A DNA stretch of 64,000 nt, from NCBI RefSeq assembly GCF_003852405.1, contig NZ_QAJM01000013.1:45217-109216 (forward strand). The letters run 5' to 3'. Below, in pieces: positions 15,207 through 24,483 of this stretch. The notes below the pieces were generated by a model. It had not been told where the DNA came from. It saw only the letters and a list, made by a program, of their open reading frames with translations, and did not search any database. Both the position numbers and the translations under genes were made by a program. This DNA is from Pseudomonas sp. KBW05 (lineage in GTDB: Bacteria > Pseudomonadota > Gammaproteobacteria > Pseudomonadales > Pseudomonadaceae). Within the stretch, counting starts at the first letter, position 1. Every line of letters begins with the position of its first letter.

Positions 15207-15238
15207 GTCAGCTGTTTCGCCTTGTGCGCACAGCTGAC
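15207..15238. promoter_or_regulatory. Inverted repeat between the receiver gene and bphO
   Basis: GTCAGCTGT and ACAGCTGAC, 9-bp arms with a 14-base loop. No T tract follows, so it may be an operator, or a weak terminator for the receiver gene. Confidence 0.4.
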
Positions 15239-15316
15239 GGCTTTGAGGTGTGTAGAATCGTCGCCCATTTCCACGCGTCATTCATGGCCGGAAGGCCCAC
15301 AGTTCGAGCTTATTGA

Positions 15317-15931
15317 ATGCATTCACAGGCCCATGACGTTGGTGCGCCCACTTTGCTGGAAGCGTTGCGCACAGGCACTGCCCTGCTGCACGTAGCGCTG
15401 GAGAAACGCCTGCCGTTTTTCTGCGAACGCCTGGATGCCGACTGGTACGGGCGCTTGCTCCAGGCGTGTTACGGCTTTTATCAGCCGATGGAAGCGGCAC
15501 TGGATGAAGGTGCCCTGATCCCTGATGGTTTCGATCAGGTACTGCGTGTGAAAACGCCGACCCTCGTGAGCGATCTTCACGCCCTGGGCCTGGATAACCC
15601 GGCCATCAATGCCCTGCCCCGTTGCTGCGCACTCCCGCCCCTCGACACCCCTGCTGCCTGCCTCGGCGCCCTGTATGTGCTGGAAGGCGCGACCCTCGGC
15701 GGCCAGGTATTGCGCCGGGAAATGGCCCAGCGCCTGGCCCTGGACGCCGACAACGGCGGCGCGTTTCTCAATGTATACGGTGCCGAGACCGGTCGGCGCT
15801 GGAAGGATTTTCTCGATTACCTGGGCCGCCAGCCGCTGGATGTGTGTGCAAAACAGCGCGCGGTGGATGCAGCCCGCTCAACATTCAGCTGTTTTGAGCA
15901 ATGGCTCGACAGCCAGGAGGTACTGCTATGA
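15317..15931 (+). CDS. bphO: Heme oxygenase, biliverdin-producing
   Basis: A 204-residue protein of the bacterial heme oxygenase family. It opens heme to biliverdin IX-alpha, the chromophore of the phytochrome encoded next. The probable proximal heme ligand is His25 (GTALLHVALEK), and the distal-helix GALYVLEGATLGGQVL is conserved. The stop overlaps the bphP start (ATGA), so the two are made together, the usual bphO-bphP operon. No strong ribosome site precedes the ATG. Confidence 0.9.
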   Translation: MHSQAHDVGAPTLLEALRTGTALLHVALEKRLPFFCERLDADWYGRLLQACYGFYQPMEAALDEGALIPDGFDQVLRVKTPTLVSDLHALGLDNPAINALPRCCALPPLDTPAACLGALYVLEGATLGGQVLRREMAQRLALDADNGGAFLNVYGAETGRRWKDFLDYLGRQPLDVCAKQRAVDAARSTFSCFEQWLDSQEVLL

Positions 15932-18171
15932 AACCCGAAGATTTTGAAGAGCTGCTTGCCAACTGTGCCGACGAGCCCATTCGTTTTCCGGGGGCGATCC
16001 AGCCCCATGGCGTGTTGCTGACCTTGTCGGAGCCAGACCTTGCGATCATCCAGGTCAGCGCCAACGTCGCCACCCTGTTCGGCCACGCGCCCGAAACGCT
16101 GCTGGGCCAACCGCTGCATGCGCTACTGGGCGCCGAACCCGCCAACGCCGTCGCGACCATGGCCGAAAACAATACGTTTTTCGACGCCCCGCCACTGCAT
16201 GTCAGCTTTAACGAGGCGCCATTCGAAGGATTGCTGCACCGCCATCAAAACGTGTTGGTGCTGGAGTTCGAACCGCTGCTCAAGGATTTCCGCCCACGGG
16301 CGTTGAACGGTCGCACCAGTGACCTGGGCAAGATGCTGCAACGTTTGCAGGCGGCGAAAACCCTGCAAGCGCTGTACGAAATCAGCGTGAATGAAATCCA
16401 GGCCATGACCGGTTACGACCGCGTGCTGATCTACCGCTTCGAAGACGAAGGCCACGGCCAGGTGATCGCCGAAGCGTCGGCGCCAAGCATGGAGCTTTTC
16501 AACGGGCTGTTCTTCCCGGCATCCGACATCCCCGAACAGGCCCGCGAGCTGTATCGCACCAACTGGCTGCGCATCATCCCCAACGCGGCGTATGAGCCGG
16601 TGCCGCTGCTGCCCAAGCTGCGCCCGGACACCGGCCAGCCACTGGATCTGAGCTTCGCCACCCTGCGCAGCGTGTCGCCGATTCATTGCCAGTACATGCA
16701 GAACATGGGCGTGCTGTCGTCCATGAGCATCTCGCTGATGAAGGGCGACAAGCTCTGGGGCTTGATAAGTTGCGGCAACCGCGAGCCATTGCTGGTGCCC
16801 AATGACTTGCGTACCGCCTGCCAGACCATTGGCCAGGTGCTGTCGCTGCAGATCAGTGCCATGGAAGCCCTGGACCTGAGCCGCCAGCGCGAGGAGAAAG
16901 TCGAGGCCCTGGCCCTGCTGGATCAAGCGATGAAAGCGTCGCAGGAAAACGTCTTCGACGGCCTGGCCCAGCAAGGCCAGTTGCTGATGGACCTGACCCT
17001 GTCCGGCGGCGTGGCGATCATCGAAGACAAGCAACTGCACCGCTACGGCAACTGCCCGGAGCCGGCGCAGATCCGCGCCTTGCACAAGTGGCTGCAAGAG
17101 AGCGGCGAGCCGGTGTTTTCCAGCCATAACCTGGCGTCGGTTTACCCGCCGGCGGCCGAGTTCCAGCAGGTGGCCAGTGGGGTATTGGCCATGAGCCTGC
17201 CCAAGCCTGTGGATAACGGCGTGCTGTGGTTCCGCCCGGAAGTGAAAGAGAACATCAACTGGAGCGGTGACCCGAAAAAACCACTGGACCTGGAAAACTC
17301 CGACGCCGGCCTGCGCCTTCGCCCACGCACCTCGTTTGAGATCTGGAAGGTGGAAATGGCCGGCATCTCCACCAAGTGGAGCCATGGAGACCGTTTCGCC
17401 GCCAACGACCTGCGCCGTTCCGCCCTGGAAAACGACCTGGCACGCCAGGTACTGCGCGAGCAACAGGCCGTGCGTGCACGTGATGAGCTGGTCGCGGTGG
17501 TTTCCCACGACCTGCGCAACCCGATGACGGTCATCTCCATGCTCTGCGGCATGATGCAAAAGGCGTTCAGCTCCGATGGCCCCCATACCTCTCGGCGGAT
17601 TTCCTCGGCTATCGACACCATGCAACAGGCCGCCGGGCGGATGAATGTGTTGCTGGAAGATTTGCTCGACACCTCGAAAATCGAAGCCGGCCGCTACGTG
17701 GTCAAGCCGGTGGCGCTGGATGTCAGCCAGATCTTTGAAGAGGCCTATTCCCTGTTGGCGCCCTTGGCGATGGAAAAAGGCATCGACCTGTCGTTCAACG
17801 CCGAGCCTGGCCTGCAGATCAATGCTGACCCGGAGCGTTTGTTCCAGGTGCTGTCCAACCTCATCGGCAATGCCATCAAGTTCACCCCACGCCAGGGCAA
17901 TATTGGCATCAGCGCCATGAGCAACGGCGAAGAGATCGTGTTTTCGGTGCGCGACTCCGGTGAAGGCATCGCGCCGGAGCAACTGCCACACGTGTTTGAT
18001 CGCTATTGGACCCAGACCGAAAACAACCCCACCGGCAGTGGCTTGGGGCTGTATATCACCCAAGGCATCATCCAGGCCCATGGCGGCAAGATTGTGGCTG
18101 AAAGTGAGGTGGGGCGTGGCAGTGAGTTCCGTTTCACGGTGCCCAAAGTGACGGGCAGCGTCCATAGCTGA
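15928..18171 (+). CDS. bphP: Bacteriophytochrome sensor histidine kinase
   Basis: A 747-residue red/far-red photoreceptor. The PAS domain has the biliverdin-attaching Cys13 (ELLANCADEPI, then RFPGAIQPHG). The GAF domain has PASDIPEQARELYRTNWLR and IHCQYMQNMGV. A PHY domain follows, then HisKA with His527 (VVSHDLRNPMTV) and a HATPase (NLIGNAIKFTP, DSGEGIAPE, GSGLGLYI). There is no attached receiver. ATG 15928 has AGGAGG upstream and overlaps bphO. A GC hairpin at 18185-18203 follows. Confidence 0.95.
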   Translation: MKPEDFEELLANCADEPIRFPGAIQPHGVLLTLSEPDLAIIQVSANVATLFGHAPETLLGQPLHALLGAEPANAVATMAENNTFFDAPPLHVSFNEAPFEGLLHRHQNVLVLEFEPLLKDFRPRALNGRTSDLGKMLQRLQAAKTLQALYEISVNEIQAMTGYDRVLIYRFEDEGHGQVIAEASAPSMELFNGLFFPASDIPEQARELYRTNWLRIIPNAAYEPVPLLPKLRPDTGQPLDLSFATLRSVSPIHCQYMQNMGVLSSMSISLMKGDKLWGLISCGNREPLLVPNDLRTACQTIGQVLSLQISAMEALDLSRQREEKVEALALLDQAMKASQENVFDGLAQQGQLLMDLTLSGGVAIIEDKQLHRYGNCPEPAQIRALHKWLQESGEPVFSSHNLASVYPPAAEFQQVASGVLAMSLPKPVDNGVLWFRPEVKENINWSGDPKKPLDLENSDAGLRLRPRTSFEIWKVEMAGISTKWSHGDRFAANDLRRSALENDLARQVLREQQAVRARDELVAVVSHDLRNPMTVISMLCGMMQKAFSSDGPHTSRRISSAIDTMQQAAGRMNVLLEDLLDTSKIEAGRYVVKPVALDVSQIFEEAYSLLAPLAMEKGIDLSFNAEPGLQINADPERLFQVLSNLIGNAIKFTPRQGNIGISAMSNGEEIVFSVRDSGEGIAPEQLPHVFDRYWTQTENNPTGSGLGLYITQGIIQAHGGKIVAESEVGRGSEFRFTVPKVTGSVHS

Positions 18172-18184
18172 TCGATTGGCTAGC

Positions 18185-18203
18185 CGGGCAGCCTTGCTGC
18201 CCG
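18185..18203 (+). terminator. Hairpin after bphP
   Basis: CGGGCAGC-CTT-GCTGCCCG, an 8-bp stem 14 bases after the bphP stop. No T tract follows, so termination may be weak. Confidence 0.45.
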
Positions 18204-18459
18204 TGCTGCCTGTTCAGCACTGATACACACTTTGCATCTATTGGTTCACACAGCGCCAAGTGCAATTAAGCAAGGCTTAATAAAACCTCAATAACCTCAC
18301 GCTATTTTTTTCATAATAAACAATAACTTCATCCACAACTAGCAACATTCAATCACTCGCCAAACAAACCAAATGCCTCTAACTTATCTCTCGCACTGTT
18401 ACAGGGAAGAACATGCCATGTAAAACCTCAACTCTACGATTCAACATAGGTATACAACC

Positions 18460-18666
18460 ATGATCAACTCTATCAGCACCTACCCTGTTCAATACCCTGT
18501 CGCGCCAGACACTCAAGCCAATGAACAGCCGAACACGCGCACCAAGCGCAGCCTTGATCAATCTTTCACACAGGCTGCGGACTTTGAAACCACATCGAAT
18601 ATTGATAAGCCCCGTCGACGCAACAGCGGTGGTTTGAACAGCCTCGGCCGAGGTAACTTACTGTAA
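18460..18666 (+). CDS. Small orphan protein in an AT-rich patch
   Basis: A 68-residue protein of unknown function (MINSISTYPVQYPVAPD...). The N-terminus is polar with no acidic residue in the first 16. The C-terminus is basic and Gly/Ser/Arg-rich (KPRRRNSGGLNSLGRGNLL). The 290 bases upstream are strikingly AT-rich against the GC-rich neighbours, suggesting recent acquisition. A weak AGG ribosome site lies 9 bases upstream, and a 10-bp hairpin follows at 18695-18720, which supports a real transcript. Confidence 0.55.
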   Translation: MINSISTYPVQYPVAPDTQANEQPNTRTKRSLDQSFTQAADFETTSNIDKPRRRNSGGLNSLGRGNLL

Positions 18667-18694
18667 GTTAACACCTAACTAAACAGCCTCAAAA

Positions 18695-18720
18695 GAAGCA
18701 GAACCAAACCGTTCTGCTTC
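18695..18720 (+). terminator. Hairpin after the small orphan gene
   Basis: GAAGCAGAAC, a 6-base loop, then GTTCTGCTTC and a pyrimidine-rich tail (CTCTGT). It lies 29 bases after the small gene. Confidence 0.65.
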
Positions 18721-18833
18721 CTCTGTATGAGTGCCTCTTTCAATGACTTCTCCGTTCTGCAATCCCTTAACGAAACGCCGACATTCACTGCGTTATCCTG
18801 CACTCCTGTCGTTCAACTTGAGCTGCCCGTTTC

Positions 18834-20726
18834 ATGCCCGATCCGTCGTCACTACCCTGCGTGCTTGCCGGCCCCATTCTGCGTCGCCTGGAGCCCACCC
18901 GCCTGGTGCTTTGGTTCGTGGCGAGCCGGGAACTGACGCCGGTCCTAAGGCTGCAACTTCCCCAGACAACACTGGCTATTGCCCTTGAGGCTCATTGCCT
19001 GGTCGTTCCTGTTGGCGCTCACGCCTTTATCTATCTGATCGATGTGCCACTGGCTGAACGATTGCCCGAGGATGTCAGCATCGGCTTTGATGTGCTGATA
19101 GACGATTGCGGCATTGCTCAGTGGGCTCCCCACTTGCTGTACCCAGGCACAACGATGCCCAGCTTCGTCCTGCACAGTCGCCTCCAACAATTGGTACACG
19201 GCTCATGCCGCAAACCCCATCACAACGCCGACGAAGGCTTGTTATGCGTAGACCGCCTGCTGGCCGGCGCCCATACCCCGGCCGAGCGCCCGGCCCTGTT
19301 GATGATGAGTGGCGACCAGATCTACGCCGACGATGTCGCCGGGCCGATGCTGCGGGCGATTCATACGCTGATCGAGCGGCTGGGCCTGTTCGACGAATAC
19401 CTCGAAGGCGCCGTGGTCGATGACAGCCGCAGCCTCTACAAGCACCGCGCCAGCTACTACCATCGCGCCGACCTGCTGCCAGCGCTGGACAGCAACGAGA
19501 CCCTGCGCGAGCGTTTTTTTGGCGGCGTAAAGAAGCCGATCTTCACCAGCAGCACCGCCGACAATCACTTGGTGACCTTCGCCGAAGTCATCGCCATGTA
19601 CTTGCTGGTGTGGTCGCCCATACCCTGGACGCTGATCACCCTAGAACCGCCGCAATTGAGCGCTGAAGAACAAAAGCGTTATACCCGCGAACAGGTGCAG
19701 ATCGAGCGCTTTCGCGATGGCCTGCCAGGGGTCGCGCGGGTATTCGCCCACCTGCCCACCCTGATGATCTTCGATGACCACGACATCACCGACGACTGGA
19801 ACCTCAGCGCCCAGTGGGAAGAAACCGCCTACGGCCACCCGTTCTCCAAGCGCATCATTGGTAACGCGCTGCTGGCCTACCTGCTGTGCCAGGGCTGGGG
19901 CAACCAGCCAGATGTCTTCGGCGAGTTGCTGGGGCAGACCCAGACACTCACCGCAGGGGCCCAGGGCAATCATCTCGACGCGAACAAACAGGATGCACTG
20001 CTCGAAGCCCTGTTGAAATTCCAGCACTGGCACTACGTATTGCCGACCACGCCCGCCCTGGTGGTGCTCGACACCCGCACCCGCCGCTGGCGCAGCGAGT
20101 TCAACCTCACGCAACCCTCCGGCCTGCTGGATTGGGAAGCCTTGAGCGAACTGCAACAGGAGCTGCTGGATCATCCGAGCGCCATCATCGTCTCGCCCGC
20201 ACCGATCTTTGGCGTGAAGCTGATCGAGACCATACAAAAGGTGTTCAGCTGGTGCGGCTACCCGCTGCTGGTAGACGCCGAAAACTGGATGGCCCATCGC
20301 GGCGCGGCCCAAGTGATCCTCAACATCTTCCGCCACTCCCGCACACCGGGTAACTACGTAATCCTCTCGGGGGACGTGCACTACTCGTTTGTCTACGAAG
20401 TGCTGATCCGTCACCGCAACGCCGGGCCGAAGATCTGGCAAATCACCAGCAGCGGCATCAAGAACGAATTCCCGCCACGCCTGCTGGAATGGTTCGACCG
20501 CCTCAACCGCTGGCTCTACTCACCGCGCTCGCCGCTGAACTGGTTCACCCGCCGGCGCACCATGCAGGTGGTACCGCATATCCCGGAACACGCTGAAGCG
20601 GGTGAACGATTGTGGAATTCGGCGGGGATTGGCCAGGTGTTCTTCAACGAGCAGGGCCAGCCTGAGGCGATCTACCAACACAACGCGGATGGGAAGCCAC
20701 GGACGAGGATGGTGCCGCCGCAGTAA
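18834..20726 (+). CDS. PhoD-like metallophosphatase
   Basis: A 630-residue protein of the alkaline phosphatase D family. Metal-binding motifs are HGSCRKPHHN, MMSGDQIYADD, LMIFDDHDITDDWN and LSGDVHYSFVYE, in the expected order. There is no recognisable signal peptide, so it may be cytoplasmic, unlike classical Tat-exported PhoD. It could act on phosphodiesters; the substrate cannot be told. It is isolated between two unrelated genes. Confidence 0.8.
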   Translation: MPDPSSLPCVLAGPILRRLEPTRLVLWFVASRELTPVLRLQLPQTTLAIALEAHCLVVPVGAHAFIYLIDVPLAERLPEDVSIGFDVLIDDCGIAQWAPHLLYPGTTMPSFVLHSRLQQLVHGSCRKPHHNADEGLLCVDRLLAGAHTPAERPALLMMSGDQIYADDVAGPMLRAIHTLIERLGLFDEYLEGAVVDDSRSLYKHRASYYHRADLLPALDSNETLRERFFGGVKKPIFTSSTADNHLVTFAEVIAMYLLVWSPIPWTLITLEPPQLSAEEQKRYTREQVQIERFRDGLPGVARVFAHLPTLMIFDDHDITDDWNLSAQWEETAYGHPFSKRIIGNALLAYLLCQGWGNQPDVFGELLGQTQTLTAGAQGNHLDANKQDALLEALLKFQHWHYVLPTTPALVVLDTRTRRWRSEFNLTQPSGLLDWEALSELQQELLDHPSAIIVSPAPIFGVKLIETIQKVFSWCGYPLLVDAENWMAHRGAAQVILNIFRHSRTPGNYVILSGDVHYSFVYEVLIRHRNAGPKIWQITSSGIKNEFPPRLLEWFDRLNRWLYSPRSPLNWFTRRRTMQVVPHIPEHAEAGERLWNSAGIGQVFFNEQGQPEAIYQHNADGKPRTRMVPPQ

Positions 20727-20866
20727 TAGCCCATCGCCACCTCCACTAAAGCACCGCACCCACCCTATTCAAACCCCGCAAGCCGCGATGTACAGTAGCC
20801 CCCAGCCACGGAGTATCGGCGTCAACCATGACTGGCCTTGGGCGCCAGCCCACGCAGGAAGCGCAA

Positions 20867-21880
20867 ATGGACGATACATCCAGCAGCAAACCGATGAGGA
20901 ATGACTTTTCCGACCTGAACGCCGACATGCTGCACGCCGTCATGGAGTTGGTCAGCGACGGGATCTGGGACTGGAACGCCAATACCGGTTTTGTGTACCG
21001 CAGCCCCGGCTGGTACGAAATGCTCGGCTACCCCCGACACTCCCTGGAAAACAGCGTGTTCACCTGGGAGAACGTGATCCACCCCGAGGATTACCCCCAG
21101 GTGATGACGGTGTTTGATAGCTACATCCACCAACACACCCCTCACTACCAAGCCGAGTACCGCTGCCGAAAAGCAGACGGCACTTACCTGTGGATCGAAG
21201 ACCGTGGCTACATCGTTGCGCGCAACCCCGACGGTTCGGTCGCGCGCATGGTCGGCGCCCATCGTGATATCCATACGCGCAAATGTTCCATCGAGCAGTT
21301 GGAACGGCGCAATCAATCCCTTGAAGCCCTGGTAGCCGAGCGCACCCGTGAGTTGTCACGGGTCAACCAACAGTTACTGCTGCAACTGGACGAAAACCGC
21401 TCCCTGGCCGAGCGCGACACGCTGACCCGTGTGGCCAACCGCTACCGCCTGGAAAAAGTGCTGCTGGAAGAATGCGACCGCGCCGAGCGTTTCCGCCTGC
21501 CGCTGGCACTGGTGGCCATGGATATCGATGATTTCAAGCCGATCAATGACCGCTACGGCCACGCCGTGGGCGATCAGACGCTGGTGCATGTGGTCGAAAC
21601 CCTGGAGGCCTGCCTACGCCCGACAGACTTGCTGGCGCGCTGGGGCGGCGATGAGTTCATGGTGGTGCTGCCACAAGGCGACCTGGAAACGGCAAGGGCA
21701 CTGGCCGAGCGCATTCGCGAAAAAGTCGCGCAGATGCCGACCCTGGGCAGCTTCAAAGTGAGCTTGAGCCTGGGGGTGGTGCAGCGTCACCCCGGTGAAT
21801 CTCCGGCTGCGCTGATGGCGCGGGCCGATCAGGCTTTGTACCGGTCCAAGGCGGCGGGCAAGGATGTGGTTTCGGAGTAG
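20867..21880 (+). CDS. PAS-GGDEF diguanylate cyclase
   Basis: A 337-residue soluble protein. A PAS_3 sensory domain (residues about 25-140, DGIWDWNANTGFVYRSPGWY) is followed by a coiled-coil (about 145-180) and a GGDEF domain with intact RWGGDEFMVVLP. It is predicted to make cyclic di-GMP in response to an unknown signal. ATG 20867 is chosen because AGGA lies 7-8 bases upstream. No EAL domain is present. A REP pair follows. Confidence 0.88.
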   Translation: MDDTSSSKPMRNDFSDLNADMLHAVMELVSDGIWDWNANTGFVYRSPGWYEMLGYPRHSLENSVFTWENVIHPEDYPQVMTVFDSYIHQHTPHYQAEYRCRKADGTYLWIEDRGYIVARNPDGSVARMVGAHRDIHTRKCSIEQLERRNQSLEALVAERTRELSRVNQQLLLQLDENRSLAERDTLTRVANRYRLEKVLLEECDRAERFRLPLALVAMDIDDFKPINDRYGHAVGDQTLVHVVETLEACLRPTDLLARWGGDEFMVVLPQGDLETARALAERIREKVAQMPTLGSFKVSLSLGVVQRHPGESPAALMARADQALYRSKAAGKDVVSE

Positions 21881-21910
21881 GTGACAACGATCAAATGTGG
21901 GTGAGGCTTG

Positions 21911-22015
21911 TGTGGGAGCGGGCTTGCTCGCGAATGCGGTGTATCAGTCAAACATCTATCGACTGACACTCCGCATTCGCGAGCAAGCCCGCTCCCACAT
22001 AAGCCAGCTCCCACA
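21911..22015. repeat. Inverted REP pair
   Basis: TGTGGGAGCGGGCTTGCTCG, a spacer, then CGAGCAAGCCCGCTCCCACA and a degenerate further unit. It lies between the convergent diguanylate cyclase and ABC-transporter genes. Confidence 0.9.
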
Positions 22016-22029
22016 CTGGATCTGCGTGC

Positions 22030-23046
22030 TTACCTGACCGGCGGCGCGTACTGGATACCGCCGTTATTCCACAACGCATTAAGCCCGCGCTTGATCTTCA
22101 GCACGCTGCCCTGGCCGATGTTGCGTTCGAACACTTCGCCGTAATTGCCCACCTGCTTGACGATCTGCACCACCCAGTCCTTGCGCAGCTTGAGGTCCTT
22201 GCCGTACTCGCCGTCGGCACCGAGCAAACGGGCGACGTCCGGGTTCTTGGTGGTCTTCGCCTGTTCTTCGACGTTTTGCGAGGTGATGCCCATTTCCTCG
22301 GCATTGAGCATGGCAAACAGGGTCCACTTGACGATGCTGAACCACTCGTCATCGCCCTTGCGCACCAGCGGGCCCAGGGGTTCCTTGGAGATAATCTCCG
22401 GCAACACCACAAACTCGTCCGGGTGGGCCATCTTGATGCGCTGGGCATATAGGCCCGACTGGTCGGTGGTCAGCACGTCGCAGCGCCCGGCCTCGAGGCC
22501 CTTGGCGCTTTCGTCGGCGGTGTCGAAGGTGATCGGCGTGAACTTCATGCCATGGGTGCGGAAGTAGTCGGCGACGTTGAGCTCGGTGGTGGTGCCCGCC
22601 TGGATACACACGGTGGCGCCATCCAACTGCTTGGCCCCGGTCACCCCCAGTTTGTTGTTCACCAGAAAGCCGATGCCGTCGTAGTACGTCACACCGGTGA
22701 ACACCAGGCCCATGCCCGTATCGCGAGAGCTGGTCCAGGTGGTGTTACGCGAGATCAGATCGATTTCGCCGGACTGCAACGCAGTGAAACGCTCCTTGGC
22801 GGTCAGTTGGCTGAACTTCACCTTTGACGCATCGCCGAACACGGCCGCAGCGACCGCGTGGCACACGTCCACATCGATGCCGGTCATCTTGCCTGTGCTG
22901 TCCGGCACGCCAAAGCCCGGCAGGCCATCGCTGACACCGCACTGGATAAAGCCTTTTTTCTGGATCGCATCGAGGGTCACGCCCGCCTGGGCGCTCGCCG
23001 CCCAAGCGCAGGTGATGGCGACCAAGGTGTTCTTGAGGTATTTCAT
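22030..23046 (-). CDS. General L-amino-acid ABC transporter binding protein (AapJ/BztA type)
   Basis: A 338-residue periplasmic protein: signal peptide (MKYLKNTLVAITCAWAASAQA), SBP_bac_3 fold (GVTLDAIQKKGFIQCGV, GIDVDVCHAVAAAVFGD, RNTTWTSSRD, TVCIQAGTTTELN). AapJ/BztA proteins bind a broad range of L-amino acids. The membrane and ATPase genes of a complete transporter are not next to it, so it is an orphan receptor here. It is divergent from the aminotransferase gene, which may act on the same substrates. Confidence 0.87.
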   Translation of the reverse strand: MKYLKNTLVAITCAWAASAQAGVTLDAIQKKGFIQCGVSDGLPGFGVPDSTGKMTGIDVDVCHAVAAAVFGDASKVKFSQLTAKERFTALQSGEIDLISRNTTWTSSRDTGMGLVFTGVTYYDGIGFLVNNKLGVTGAKQLDGATVCIQAGTTTELNVADYFRTHGMKFTPITFDTADESAKGLEAGRCDVLTTDQSGLYAQRIKMAHPDEFVVLPEIISKEPLGPLVRKGDDEWFSIVKWTLFAMLNAEEMGITSQNVEEQAKTTKNPDVARLLGADGEYGKDLKLRKDWVVQIVKQVGNYGEVFERNIGQGSVLKIKRGLNALWNNGGIQYAPPVR

Positions 23047-23232
23047 GCGCTGCTCTCCCTGTCGATTCTTATTGGTCAGGCAGTATCAAGCCCTTGGGCG
23101 CATTGCCACAAACGACCTTTCGGCAACAACTCGTTCCGATTTGGAATGACCCGGCGACTTTATTTCGTTTGTGCCAAGGCCTGGCGCGCAGCTTAGATAA
23201 AAAGACGCCCGCCACCGCCGAGTCGAGGATTC

Positions 23233-24483
23233 ATGAGCCGCCCAACCATCAGCCAGTCGATTTCCATCGTCCACCCCATCACCCTCAGCCACGGCAAGAA
23301 CGCCGAGGTCTGGGACAGCACGGGCAAGCGCTACATCGATTTTGTCGGCGGCATTGGCGTGCTCAACCTCGGCCATTGCCACCTCGGCGTGGTGGACGCG
23401 ATTCGTGAGCAAGCGACAAAGTTGACCCACTACGCCTTCAACGCTGCCCCCCACGCGCCTTACATCGAACTGATGGAACGCCTCACCGCGTTTATCCCGG
23501 TGGACTACCCGGTCAGCGGCATGCTCACCAACAGCGGCGCGGAAGCGGCGGAAAACGCCTTGAAGATCGTGCGCGGCGCCACCGGCCGCACGGCAGTGAT
23601 CGCATTTGACGGCGCCTTTCATGGGCGCACCCTGGCCACCCTGAACCTCAACGGCAAGGTGGCGCCCTATAAGCAGAAGGTCGGCGTATTACCCGGCCCT
23701 GTGTATCACCTGCCCTACCCCAGTGCCGATAACGACGTGACCTGCGACGAAGCCCTGAAGGCCATGGACCGTCTGTTCAGCGTGGAAATCGACGTCAACG
23801 ACGTGGCCTGTTTCATCATTGAGCCGGTGCAGGGCGAAGGCGGTTTCCTTGCCCTGGACAGGGAATTCGCCCAAGCCCTGCGGCGCTTCTGTGATGAGAA
23901 AAACATCCTGCTGATTGCCGATGAAATCCAATCGGGCTTTGGTCGGACTGGCCAGCGCTTTGCCTTTTCGCGGTTGGGTATCGAGCCGGACCTGATCCTG
24001 CTCGGCAAAAGCATCGCCGGTGGCGTGCCGCTGGGTGCGGTGGTCGGGCGCCAGGCGTTGCTCGACAACCTGCCCAAGGGCGGGCTGGGTGGCACCTACT
24101 CCGGCAACCCCATCGCCTGCGCGGCAGCCTTGGCCACCCTGGAGGCGATGAGCGATGCCCACCTGAAAAGCTGGGGTGCGCAGCAGGAAGAAGCCATCGT
24201 CGGCCGCTATGAGCGCTGGCGGGCGCAAGGCCTGTCACCCTACCTGGGCCGCCTGACCGGCGTCGGCGCCATGCGCGGTATCGAATTGGCCCACGCCGAC
24301 GGCACGCCCGCCCCACAGCAACTGGCCCAATTGCTGGGCCTGGCGCGGGATGCCGGCTTGCTGCTGATGCCCAGCGGCAAGTCGCGGCATATCATCCGTT
24401 TGCTCGCACCGCTGACCATTGAGCCCGCGGTGCTGGAGGAAGGCCTGAATATCCTTGAGGCGTGCCTGCGGCAGTTGACCTAG
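23233..24483 (+). CDS. 4-aminobutyrate-type class III aminotransferase
   Basis: A 416-residue PLP enzyme of the GabT/ornithine aminotransferase group. It has DFVGGIGVLNLGHCH near the N-terminus, SGAEAAENALKIVRGATGR, the DEIQSGFGRTG aspartate motif, and the PLP lysine in LILLGKSIAGGVPLGA. It moves an amino group from an omega-amino acid such as 4-aminobutyrate to 2-oxoglutarate. The exact substrate is inferred. It is convergent with the multiheme cytochrome gene, overlapping it by 4 bases at the stops. Confidence 0.82.
   Translation: MSRPTISQSISIVHPITLSHGKNAEVWDSTGKRYIDFVGGIGVLNLGHCHLGVVDAIREQATKLTHYAFNAAPHAPYIELMERLTAFIPVDYPVSGMLTNSGAEAAENALKIVRGATGRTAVIAFDGAFHGRTLATLNLNGKVAPYKQKVGVLPGPVYHLPYPSADNDVTCDEALKAMDRLFSVEIDVNDVACFIIEPVQGEGGFLALDREFAQALRRFCDEKNILLIADEIQSGFGRTGQRFAFSRLGIEPDLILLGKSIAGGVPLGAVVGRQALLDNLPKGGLGGTYSGNPIACAAALATLEAMSDAHLKSWGAQQEEAIVGRYERWRAQGLSPYLGRLTGVGAMRGIELAHADGTPAPQQLAQLLGLARDAGLLLMPSGKSRHIIRLLAPLTIEPAVLEEGLNILEACLRQLT

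Noticed and set aside
16123-18165. 680-codon frame antisense to bphP
   Set aside because: A shadow of high-GC codon bias opposite a clear phytochrome; no start signal or recognisable domain.
18225-18459. hrp box upstream of the small AT-rich orphan gene
   Set aside because: Searched for GGAACC-N15/16-CCACNNA by eye; no acceptable match was found, so no type III claim is made for that gene.
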